From Arsukibacterium sp. UBA5043 (GTDB lineage Bacteria > Pseudomonadota > Gammaproteobacteria > Enterobacterales > Alteromonadaceae), in the NCBI GenBank assembly GCA_002415085.1, contig DIBV01000011.1, positions 62,001 through 126,000 on the forward strand: a DNA stretch of 64,000 nt. The letters run 5' to 3'. The notes under the pieces were generated by a model that searched no databases, was not told where the DNA came from, and was given only the letters and a program-made list of their open reading frames with translations. The position numbers and the translations under genes are program-made. Numbering within the stretch: the stretch's first letter is position 1; the number at the start of each line of letters is the position of its first letter. Below, piece after piece: positions 20,489 through 28,608 of this stretch.

Positions 20489-21334
20489 ATGCTGAGTTTA
20501 CTGAAGATCCGTGGCATGCTTGATCAGATGTCGGTTATTGAGCGCAAGCTGGCCGAATTTATTCTGGATAATGCCCATATGCTGCGCGACTACTCATCGC
20601 AGCAACTGGCCGATGCGGTAGGGATCAGTCAATCCAGTGTGGTGAAGTTTTGTCAGAAACTGGGCTACAAAGGCTACCCTGATCTAAAGCTGGCAATAAA
20701 TGAAGCGGTGGTTACTGCCAGCACCATGAACCGGGATCAGGCAGATAAAAATAATGAAGATGGCAGTTTACTGGGCATTGGCGAGCAGCTGCAGTTTAGT
20801 CTGCAGCAACATTTGCGCACCTTACTAACCATTAATGATGAGAAAACCCTGTTGCAGGCGGCCCGTTTATTACAAAGTGCTGATAAAATATTGCTGGCCG
20901 GTTTTGCCAAGTCAGCCATAGTGGTAGCAGATATGCAATTTCGGTTGTTGCAGCTGGGTAAGCTGGCGCTGCATCATGCCGATCCGGCGTTAGCATTGCA
21001 GCTGGCCCGCAGTTTAACCGACACCAGTGTGTTGTTGCTGGTGTCCGATTCCGGCCAGAACAGTGACTTGCTGAAACTGGAGCATTATGCCAAAAGCCGC
21101 CAGCTGAAAATTATTTCACTGACCAGCTATAAAACCAATGCTCAAAGCCTGGCCGCCGATATTACCTTATTTACCCTCAGTGCTGAGGAAGACATTCGCT
21201 TAAACCCGCTGTTAACCCAGCTGGCGCAGCAGCATTTATGTCATATGCTGTATTTGCAGCTTTGCCACTGGCAGAACAATGATTTAGCGCTGACCGAAAG
21301 CACAGAGTTATTAGGCTTGCTGGAAAAGCCCTGA
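20489..21334 (+). CDS. MurR/RpiR-family transcriptional regulator with SIS domain
   Basis: This looks like a sugar-phosphate-responsive DNA-binding regulator. The 281 residues comprise an N-terminal RpiR-type helix-turn-helix (about 1-77: SSQQLADAVGISQSSVVKFCQKLGYKGYPDLK) and a C-terminal SIS domain (about 125-260: LLQSADKILLAGFAKSAIVVADMQF ... VLLLVSDSGQNSDLL) that binds phosphosugars in this family. MurR of E. coli senses MurNAc-6-phosphate. The neighbouring muropeptide genes make a cell-wall sugar phosphate the likely ligand, but that is inference. It is convergent with the epimerase gene. Confidence 0.88.
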   Translation: MLSLLKIRGMLDQMSVIERKLAEFILDNAHMLRDYSSQQLADAVGISQSSVVKFCQKLGYKGYPDLKLAINEAVVTASTMNRDQADKNNEDGSLLGIGEQLQFSLQQHLRTLLTINDEKTLLQAARLLQSADKILLAGFAKSAIVVADMQFRLLQLGKLALHHADPALALQLARSLTDTSVLLLVSDSGQNSDLLKLEHYAKSRQLKIISLTSYKTNAQSLAADITLFTLSAEEDIRLNPLLTQLAQQHLCHMLYLQLCHWQNNDLALTESTELLGLLEKP

Positions 21335-21383
21335 CTACTGAACTGGCATGGGTCAACGCCATTTTGTTCAGATAACAGTGTAA

Positions 21384-22478
21384 TCAGGGTAGCATTTTCA
21401 GGCCTTCAATCGCGGTGATACCTAAGCCCGGTGCATTGCCTATGGTGATGTCAGCATCATTAAAATTCACGCTGCTGCGCACCGGGTCAAAGGCACAAAG
21501 CGACGGACCATCTAAATCAATTTTGGTAATAACGTCGGATTTTGCCACCGCCACATGCACCGCGGCCGCGACACTGATACTGCCCTCCAGCATACAACCT
21601 ATCATGCACTGCATATCGTAGAACGAGCAAATATCAGCAATTTTGATGGCATTGGCGATACCGCCGGTTTTCATCAGTTTAATATTGATAATATCGGCGG
21701 CGCGCATTTTAATCAGTTCAATCACTTCTCGCGGACCAAAACTGCTCTCATCTGCCATTACCGGGGTATGTACCCGCTCAGTAATATATTTTAATCCTTC
21801 TAAATCGTAGGCTTTTACTGGTTGCTCTACCAATTCAAGCCGAACGCCGGCATCTTCCAGCTTGCGTAGTGCATATACCGCTTCTTTAGCGGTCCAGCCC
21901 TGATTGGCATCGAGTCGGATTAAAGCTTTGCCGGCCACAGCGGCATAAATGGCTTTAACCCGCTCTATATCTACCCCGATATCTTTACCTACTTTAACCT
22001 TAAGGGTTTCGAAACCACGGTCAATAGCACTTAACGAGTCAGCGACCATTTTGTCGATGTAATCGACACTGATGGTAATGTCAGTAGTTATTTTTGGTAC
22101 GCCACCGCCCAGTATTTTATATAAAGGTGCTTTATACAGCTGCGCGAATAAATCGTAAACCGCCATTTCTACCGCGGCTTTGGCGCTATAATTTTTCATT
22201 ATCGCACCCTGAATCAGCCGGATAATATGGTTTAAATCGGCAATCTGCTGCCCTATCAGCTTAGGTTTTAGTACGCTGTTAATGGCATCTATGATTGAGC
22301 CATGTATATCGCCGGTAATCACCGCAGTGGCCGGAGCTTCACCGTAGCCGGTATGGCCGGTATCGGTTTCTATCATGACCACCACATCTTCAATTTGCTG
22401 CACGGTGCGCAGCGCCGTTTTAAACGGTGTTTTCAAAGGTATGGTTAACATGCCCAGCCGGATATCGGTAATTTTCAT
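21384..22478 (-). CDS. L-Ala-D/L-Glu (dipeptide) epimerase, enolase superfamily
   Basis: The enzyme converts L-Ala-D-Glu released from murein peptides into L-Ala-L-Glu, which ordinary peptidases can split. The 364-residue sequence has the muconate-lactonizing-type barrel with catalytic lysines K160/K162 (LKVKVG) and K267 (IKLMKTGG), and metal ligands D190, E218 (VEQP) and D243 (MADES). The D321-x-D323 pair is present, which in the Bacillus enzyme holds the dipeptide's amino group, so dipeptide epimerase is favoured over other superfamily activities. It follows the NlpC/P60 gene by 11 bp with a good ribosome-binding site (GAGG), as one operon. Confidence 0.9.
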   Translation of the reverse strand: MKITDIRLGMLTIPLKTPFKTALRTVQQIEDVVVMIETDTGHTGYGEAPATAVITGDIHGSIIDAINSVLKPKLIGQQIADLNHIIRLIQGAIMKNYSAKAAVEMAVYDLFAQLYKAPLYKILGGGVPKITTDITISVDYIDKMVADSLSAIDRGFETLKVKVGKDIGVDIERVKAIYAAVAGKALIRLDANQGWTAKEAVYALRKLEDAGVRLELVEQPVKAYDLEGLKYITERVHTPVMADESSFGPREVIELIKMRAADIINIKLMKTGGIANAIKIADICSFYDMQCMIGCMLEGSISVAAAVHVAVAKSDVITKIDLDGPSLCAFDPVRSSVNFNDADITIGNAPGLGITAIEGLKMLP

Positions 22479-22489
22479 AGATGCCTCGG

Positions 22490-23905
22490 TTAACGCAACG
22501 ATTTAATCGCGTATATTTTATCCAGATAACTGCTGTCAGCCGTTAGCTGCAGCGGGGTTAACGGCGTTACCGCCACCCCATTTAAAATACCCTGGTATAA
22601 CGCAGGCTGAGTTGCAGCTGCACTACTATCCGCGTCAGAATTTTTGCGGTGAGTAAAATACGCCAGCTCATGTACTGAATGGATCACAAAAGGCTCGCCA
22701 TTGTCATCGCCTAAATACAACATCACGTGGCCCGGCCGGTAAATTAAATCCCCCACCTGCGCGTTATCAATCGCCGCCAGTTTGTCAGCATGGCTGCTTT
22801 GGCTGGAAAAGCGAATGTTCTGACCATAGCTACCTTCACCCTGCTGGCCGGAGTTTCTTGGCATCAGTAAGCCAAAGCTACGATAAATTTCAATAATGAA
22901 GCCTGTACAATCGCGACTGTCATAATCATGACCCCAGCCGTAGCGATCACCCAGAAACTTAAAAGCCTGTTGCAGAATATTAGCGGTGGTGTAAGGCAGA
23001 TATCCGACACTGACATCCTGCTGGCGGGCAATAAGGGCTGGCGTAAAACTAAGGCTGCCATCAAGGTTTCTGACTGGCAGTTGAACGATATGGCTGGCAT
23101 GCGGGTTCTGGCCATGTACGTTATGACCGGTTTCAGCTGTGCTTAGGAGTGGTAAGCGGATGCCCATATCCAGCAGCAACTGAGATATTGCAGGGTTCTC
23201 AGGGGTAAAACTGGTAAAAACCCGGGCGCCGGTCACTACCAGAAATGGCTGCAGCGTACCGTAATCTAATACCTGTTGCCGGGTACCCAGCGCAATATCC
23301 CGGGCCTGCACCCAACCAGTATAATGATAATTTTGAACCAACAGCCAGTTTTTGTCCTGGCTTTGGTGCAGCACCCCTACTGCTTCTCCAGGAAACAGCG
23401 CCGTTTCCTGAAAGCGGTCTAAATCCAGTGCCATGGTTTCGTTATGCACCCGATCTGCTGTGGGCAAACTGCGTAAATCGGTACGCTTTACTACCAGCGC
23501 AAATCTGACCGGATTGTCCGGCTGCACTGAATCGGTATTCAGGTTGTGCTGGTAGGCCCGCCATTGCTCAGCGCTAACCGCAGTGCCATCAGCATAAAAT
23601 CGTGGCTGGGCCGGGCTGGCGCTGGCTTGACGAATAATGGCATTTAAGGCGGCGGCATTTAGGCTAGCGGGCAGGCTGGCCAGCTCGGTCATTTCTGGCT
23701 GGCTGGCAAACGTATTTTTATTTCTGGCACTGATCTCGCTTTGCGTTAGCAACAGCCTGTTGGCATCGGCAACCTTTGTCAGCCAGTAGTCAGCTGTAAG
23801 ATGATCGGTTTTTAACATAGGAATATCTGACTCAGCATACGTGGTTCCTTGAAAACACCCGCTACCTAAATATAAAAGTACTATTAAACAATGGCGTAGC
23901 TTCAT
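22490..23905 (-). CDS. Secreted SH3-NlpC/P60 (C40) endopeptidase, probable muropeptide hydrolase
   Basis: The protein probably cleaves the D-Glu-mDAP bond of murein peptides in the periplasm, like YkfC. The 471 residues begin with a signal peptide (about 1-24, ending TTYA; a weak lipobox around C17 is possible). An N-terminal stabilising region follows, then SH3-like domains (about 135-300: KRTDLRSLPTADRV and YHYTGWVQARDIAL) and a C-terminal NlpC/P60 domain. That domain has C333 (RDCTGFIIE), H393 (RPGHVMLYLG) and H409 (VIHSVHE) as its catalytic triad. Its product, L-Ala-D-Glu, is the substrate of the epimerase gene 11 bp downstream. GAGGG precedes the ATG. Confidence 0.9.
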   Translation of the reverse strand: MKLRHCLIVLLYLGSGCFQGTTYAESDIPMLKTDHLTADYWLTKVADANRLLLTQSEISARNKNTFASQPEMTELASLPASLNAAALNAIIRQASASPAQPRFYADGTAVSAEQWRAYQHNLNTDSVQPDNPVRFALVVKRTDLRSLPTADRVHNETMALDLDRFQETALFPGEAVGVLHQSQDKNWLLVQNYHYTGWVQARDIALGTRQQVLDYGTLQPFLVVTGARVFTSFTPENPAISQLLLDMGIRLPLLSTAETGHNVHGQNPHASHIVQLPVRNLDGSLSFTPALIARQQDVSVGYLPYTTANILQQAFKFLGDRYGWGHDYDSRDCTGFIIEIYRSFGLLMPRNSGQQGEGSYGQNIRFSSQSSHADKLAAIDNAQVGDLIYRPGHVMLYLGDDNGEPFVIHSVHELAYFTHRKNSDADSSAAATQPALYQGILNGVAVTPLTPLQLTADSSYLDKIYAIKSLR

Positions 23906-23963
23906 TTTTCCCTCTTATCAGCCGTGAAAAAATGCTGACTGACTTTTATAATAGCTGCAAATA

Positions 23964-23976
23964 GAATCAAATATTC
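23964..23976. promoter_or_regulatory. Second GAAT-N5-ATTC palindrome, candidate operator
   Basis: GAATCAAATATTC shares the arms and spacing of the palindrome upstream of the RpiR-type gene. It lies in the 242-bp divergent gap between the NlpC/P60 operon and the TonB receptor, where one regulator could control both directions. Arms are only 4 bp and the region is AT-rich, so chance is not excluded. Confidence 0.35.
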
Positions 23977-24147
23977 CAATTATTAGTAATTTTTAGCATA
24001 AATTATTTTCAAAACCAAAAAATTATTGCTATGTTAATTTTGTGCAGAAAACAAACACCTCGCACTATAAAAATAAACGGGTATTAAAAAGGGCAAGCAG
24101 AACCCTGTTACGGACAGCTACAATACGCAACTCCAGGAGAGATACTG

Positions 24148-27100
24148 ATGAAGTATAACGAGCTTACATTTATAAAAAACAGACTGGCGCAAGCCACCCA
24201 ATTCGCTTTTCGCTCCCCCGCTTCGGTTACAGCTGTTGTACTGGCAGGTATCCTGACTTGTGCCCCTGTCGCAGCGCAGCAAGTGGGCGGTATTCGCGGT
24301 AAAGTTACTGCGGAACAGAGCACCAGTTCAGTCTCCGGTGTTACCGTCGTTGCAACGAGCCCGGTAATGCCAAAACCCCGAACCGTGGAAACACGCGCCG
24401 ATGGCAGTTTTAATCTGCCATCACTGGTACCAGGGCGTTATACCCTGACAATAACTGCTGCTGATGGCGCGGTCAAAACCATGGAAGTTGAAGTATTACT
24501 TGATCAGTTGTCCACTGTAAATGTGGCGTTGTCTTCTTCATCCGGTGTTGAAGTTATCCAGATTGTTGGTTCACCATTCTTCGCGCAGGTTGGTAACTCT
24601 TCACTAAGTAATACTCTGGGAGCTGACGTCGTAGAAGCGCTACCGGTAGGGCAAACCTTTCGTGACCTGCTAAAAGTAATTCCTGGCGTGCAATATACCG
24701 AGAACGGGACTCTGGGTCCCTCTGCTGGTGGTTCAGGTGCGCATAACAAATACGGCTTCGATGGGGTCGATGTTTCTATGCCGCTGTTTGGTAATCTGGC
24801 ATCCGAACCCTCAACACATGATATAGAAATGGTGTCGATGGAGCGGGGCGGCGCTAAAGCAATAGGTTTTAACCGTTCAGGCGGTTTTGCCATCAATACC
24901 CAGTCAAAATCAGGTACCAACGAGTTTAAAGGCAGCCTGGAGTACAAACTACAAAATAGTAATTTTTCGGCCTCACCTGAAGCCGGCACCATACAGGATA
25001 CAGACCGCAGCTGGATTACCGCCAGTCTGGCAGGGCCAATAGTTCAGGATCAATTGTTTTTTTATGGTTCTTATTATCGCCCTGAAGTAACCGGCGACAG
25101 TAAAGTTACGGCTTATGGACCAGCCAAAAACTTTAAAAGTGTCCGGGATGAATATTTTGGCAAGTTAACCTGGGCACCGACAGCAGACTGGCTGTTAAAC
25201 GCAAGTTACCGTGATTCAGATCGCGAAGGCAGTGGCGAGAGTATCGGTGAATTTGAAAGCGACAGTGTGTCAGCCGGCTCGCAGGCTACTCAAAAAATCT
25301 TTACCTTTGACGGTTCCTATATTTTAGGTGACTACACCACAGTTAGTTTCAATATCAACAAATTTGATTACAAAACCGGCGGTAAACCCGATGTTGAATT
25401 AGCCGTTGTGCCGGAACTGGGCGGCAATCTTGATGTGGCTAATCTGGATCAGATGGGTTATTTCAATGTGCCGGATTTATTGCCTGCAACCGATCCCGAT
25501 GCAGCACGCTTCAATAGCGGTGCACAACAATTGATAGATCAGTATGGTTATCAGGAAAATGGCGTGGCAACAGGTGGCGGAGCGGTAGGAGCGTACTATC
25601 AATATAACAATCAGAACTTCTTCAGGGATAGTTTTGAAATTGCGCTGGATCATCAGATCATTGGCGATGAGTTAGTCCATTCAATTCATATTGGACTGAA
25701 ATACTCTGAGGCAGAAGAAGAACTGAGTCGTTTATCAAATGGCTGGGGGTTAATCAGCTATAACGGCGGCCGCGATTTAGCCCTTGAAAGTGCAGTGGCT
25801 GATTTAGATCCGACCTCGGTATATTACATTGCAACCACAGAGCAAATGAGCTTTGTTAATGAAACAGGTGAAACAGTTTCTGCTATCAATTCCTCTTCAG
25901 AATCCTGGAACCTGGAAATTAACGATACCATCGAACACGGTGACTTTACTTACAACATTGGTGTGTTAATCAGTCAGGATACCTATTTTGGCCAAGGCTT
26001 GAGCCCAAATTCTGCCAATGGTTCCGGCTGGGAGTTAGCCAGGGGCGAGAAGTACCAAATGTACAAAGTTGACTGGCAGGACATGATTCAACCGCGCCTC
26101 GGTGTCAACTGGAAATATGATGGTCAGAACACCGTATTTGCTAATTTTGCCAGTTACAACCCTGAAGCCAGTTCGTTGGCCCGCGCAGCGTCGTGGGATC
26201 GCAATACCCAGCAATCTCTGAGGGTATATTTTGACGAAGATGGTAACTTCCTGGACGCCGGCGCAGCCAGTGGCTCATCCGGCAAACTGTTTGCTGATAA
26301 CATGGATCCGCATCGGATTGATGAAATCACCATAGGTACCACTAAAGCAATAACTGACCGCTTCCAGCTACGTGGACATACCCGCTACCGGGAAGGTAAA
26401 AATTTCTGGGAGGATATGCCTAACAATGGTCGGATTGCGGCTTACCCGGATAGCAGCCAGGCAGCCGGGGTACCGGCGCACATTGCGGCCAAGGGCTTGT
26501 TTATTCCTGATTTAGCAGAACGGATGGACGGAATTGGCAATGCCTCAGGCGGCACCTATGTAATAGCTGAAGTGGACGAAGGCAAAACTGAATACTGGGA
26601 AGTCAGCGTAGAGGCGGAATACTTCGGCGACCGGACCTATTTCAACGCTTCTTATGTATGGAGCCAGTATACCGGTAACTTTGACCAGGACAACACCACC
26701 GGCAATACCGATCAAAATATTTTTATAGGCTCATCTAACTATGGTGATGGCCCGGGTCGCTATTCATGGGATCTGAAGCAAGGTAAACTGGCCGGTGATA
26801 AACCGCATTTACTAAAAGCGTTTGGCTACTACACCACTGACTGGAACGCCAATATTGGTGCCTACTTTGTGTACCAGTCTGGCCAACCGTGGGAAACCTG
26901 GGATGGCTCTTACTATGGTTACAGCAGCAGTACAATCCGGTACAGCGAACCTGCTGGCAGCCGGCGTAGCGCAAGTCATTGGCAGTTAGACTTAAGCTAC
27001 ACCCAAAACTTTACCTTTGCCGAAAAATATCTGCTTAAATTCCGGGCAGATATCTTCAACGTGTTTGATCGTCAAACGGGTTACCGCATTCAGCAGGTGG

Positions 27101-27180
27101 CGTCCTCGACTACCTATGGTGAACCGACCCGTTACTACAACCCACGTCGAATTCAGTTGTCTGTCGGTATCGATTTCTAA
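24148..27180 (+). CDS. TonB-dependent outer-membrane receptor with carboxypeptidase-regulatory-like N-domain (Oar type)
   Basis: This is a large outer-membrane gated channel for energised uptake of an oligomeric substrate. A long signal peptide (about residues 1-44, ending CAPVAAQQ) precedes a carboxypeptidase-regulatory-like beta-sandwich (about 47-130: GGIRGKVTAEQ ... ADGSFNLPSLVPGRYTLTI). The plug follows (about 140-260, LGADVVEALPVGQTFRDLLKVIPGVQ), then a 22-strand-type barrel ending IQLSVGIDF with the terminal Phe needed for BAM assembly. AGGAGAG is well placed before the ATG. It is divergent from the NlpC/P60-epimerase operon and has its own terminator. The substrate is not readable from sequence; muropeptides are suggested by the neighbours. 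Confidence 0.88.
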   Translation: MKYNELTFIKNRLAQATQFAFRSPASVTAVVLAGILTCAPVAAQQVGGIRGKVTAEQSTSSVSGVTVVATSPVMPKPRTVETRADGSFNLPSLVPGRYTLTITAADGAVKTMEVEVLLDQLSTVNVALSSSSGVEVIQIVGSPFFAQVGNSSLSNTLGADVVEALPVGQTFRDLLKVIPGVQYTENGTLGPSAGGSGAHNKYGFDGVDVSMPLFGNLASEPSTHDIEMVSMERGGAKAIGFNRSGGFAINTQSKSGTNEFKGSLEYKLQNSNFSASPEAGTIQDTDRSWITASLAGPIVQDQLFFYGSYYRPEVTGDSKVTAYGPAKNFKSVRDEYFGKLTWAPTADWLLNASYRDSDREGSGESIGEFESDSVSAGSQATQKIFTFDGSYILGDYTTVSFNINKFDYKTGGKPDVELAVVPELGGNLDVANLDQMGYFNVPDLLPATDPDAARFNSGAQQLIDQYGYQENGVATGGGAVGAYYQYNNQNFFRDSFEIALDHQIIGDELVHSIHIGLKYSEAEEELSRLSNGWGLISYNGGRDLALESAVADLDPTSVYYIATTEQMSFVNETGETVSAINSSSESWNLEINDTIEHGDFTYNIGVLISQDTYFGQGLSPNSANGSGWELARGEKYQMYKVDWQDMIQPRLGVNWKYDGQNTVFANFASYNPEASSLARAASWDRNTQQSLRVYFDEDGNFLDAGAASGSSGKLFADNMDPHRIDEITIGTTKAITDRFQLRGHTRYREGKNFWEDMPNNGRIAAYPDSSQAAGVPAHIAAKGLFIPDLAERMDGIGNASGGTYVIAEVDEGKTEYWEVSVEAEYFGDRTYFNASYVWSQYTGNFDQDNTTGNTDQNIFIGSSNYGDGPGRYSWDLKQGKLAGDKPHLLKAFGYYTTDWNANIGAYFVYQSGQPWETWDGSYYGYSSSTIRYSEPAGSRRSASHWQLDLSYTQNFTFAEKYLLKFRADIFNVFDRQTGYRIQQVASSTTYGEPTRYYNPRRIQLSVGIDF

Positions 27181-27204
27181 CCCACGTTGTTCCTGGTACC
27201 TTTT

Positions 27205-27227
27205 GCCCGCCTTGCGCGGGCTTTTTT
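27205..27227 (+). terminator. Intrinsic terminator of the TonB receptor gene
   Basis: GCCCGC-CTTGC-GCGGGC followed by six T residues starts 25 bp after the receptor stop codon. Confidence 0.85.
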
Positions 27228-27257
27228 CCGGCAGTTACTGTGATTAAAAAATATCTA

Positions 27258-27299
27258 TAAAAAAACCGCGCTGAAGGCCTGACCTTAGCGCGGTTTTTT
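27258..27299. terminator. Bidirectional terminator hairpin, probable rnpB terminator
   Basis: AAAAAACCGCGCT pairs with AGCGCGGTTTTTT around an inner AAGG-CCTGA-CCTT helix. On the minus strand it follows the 3' end of rnpB by a few bases and ends in a T-run. On the plus strand it would back up the receptor terminator. Confidence 0.8.
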
Positions 27300-27304
27300 A
27301 TTCA

Positions 27305-27676
<372 letters not shown>

Positions 27677-27680
27677 GCGG

Positions 27681-27686
27681 ATTATA
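27681..27686 (-). promoter_or_regulatory. rnpB promoter -10 box
   Basis: A consensus TATAAT on the minus strand lies 5-10 bp before the expected rnpB 5' end, followed by a GC-rich discriminator (CCGCGC) of the kind seen at growth-rate- and stringent-controlled stable RNA promoters. No good -35 box is seen 16-18 bp upstream; that region lies inside the rsmI 3' end. Confidence 0.65.
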
Positions 27687-27695
27687 CCCGAATCG

Positions 27696-28547
27696 TCAAC
27701 TTTCACCAGCCCATTCCAATGCCAGCTTATAAAGGGCGTTTTTCTTTTCATTGTGAATTTGCGCAGTCAGTGCCGCGGCTTGTTTAACCGGCAACTCAGC
27801 CAGCAGAGTTTTTAAGGTTTGCTGCACCTGCTCACTAATATCGCTGGCAGCTCTGGCAGGTGCTGATGCGATCATCAATACCATTTCACCCTGACAACGC
27901 TGCGGATCTTCGTTCAGCCAGGCCTGAATAGTTGCTGCGTTGCCATGGCAAAAGGCTTCAAAGGTTTTGGTCAGTTCTTTGGCCAGTACCAGCTCGCGAT
28001 CGGCGCCGAGTATTAGCGCAACATCATCCAGACATGCCTGAATACGCCGCGCCGTCTCATAACACACTATAGTGCCGACATCGGCCGGTAAGGCAGCAAG
28101 CTGGGCCTGACGCTGTGTGCTTTTCGCCGCCAGAAAACCAATAAACAAAAATTTGTCGGTTGGCAGACCTGCCGCACACAATGCGGTGATAACAGCGCAG
28201 GGCCCGGGTATTGGCACCACCTTTACTCCCGCCTCGCGACATTGCCTGACTAAACTATAACCGGGGTCGCTGATTAGCGGTGTTCCGGCATCGGATACCA
28301 GCGCTAAGTCCTCTCCGGCCTGACAACGGGCGATAATGCTGGCTGCACGTTGCTTTTCATTATGGTCATGCAGCGCCAGGGTACGGGTTTGCACCCCTAA
28401 ATGCGCCAGCAATTTGCCAGTATGGCGGGTATCTTCAGCCGCGATACAGCTAACCTGCTTTAAGGTAGCGACAGCGCGCTCGCTGATATCTGCTAAATTG
28501 CCTATCGGGGTCGCAACAACGTATAAAATTCCGGTTTGTTTCGTCAT
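27696..28547 (-). CDS. rsmI: 16S rRNA 2'-O-ribose C1402 methyltransferase RsmI
   Basis: RsmI adds the 2'-O-methyl group to C1402 of 16S rRNA, the same nucleotide that RsmH (also in this window) methylates on the base. The 283-residue tetrapyrrole-methylase-fold protein has the N-terminal LYVVATPIGNLADISERA, AEDTRHTGKLLAHLGV, LVSDAGTPLISDPGY and VVPIPGPCAVITALCAAGLP motifs. It is divergent from lpoA, the usual gammaproteobacterial arrangement, and its 3' end carries upstream sequence of the rnpB promoter. Confidence 0.97.
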   Translation of the reverse strand: MTKQTGILYVVATPIGNLADISERAVATLKQVSCIAAEDTRHTGKLLAHLGVQTRTLALHDHNEKQRAASIIARCQAGEDLALVSDAGTPLISDPGYSLVRQCREAGVKVVPIPGPCAVITALCAAGLPTDKFLFIGFLAAKSTQRQAQLAALPADVGTIVCYETARRIQACLDDVALILGADRELVLAKELTKTFEAFCHGNAATIQAWLNEDPQRCQGEMVLMIASAPARAASDISEQVQQTLKTLLAELPVKQAAALTAQIHNEKKNALYKLALEWAGES

Positions 28548-28608
28548 ATTTCGCTATTTAATTGAGCTTGGCGGACAGTCTAAGTAAGATAGCCCTATTA
28601 AAAGCCTA

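Noticed and set aside
21338-21371. Possible hairpin (CTGAAC-TGGC ... GCCA-TTTT-GTTCAG) between the convergent regulator and epimerase genes
   Set aside because: The stem is interrupted and there is no T-run, so I do not call it a terminator.
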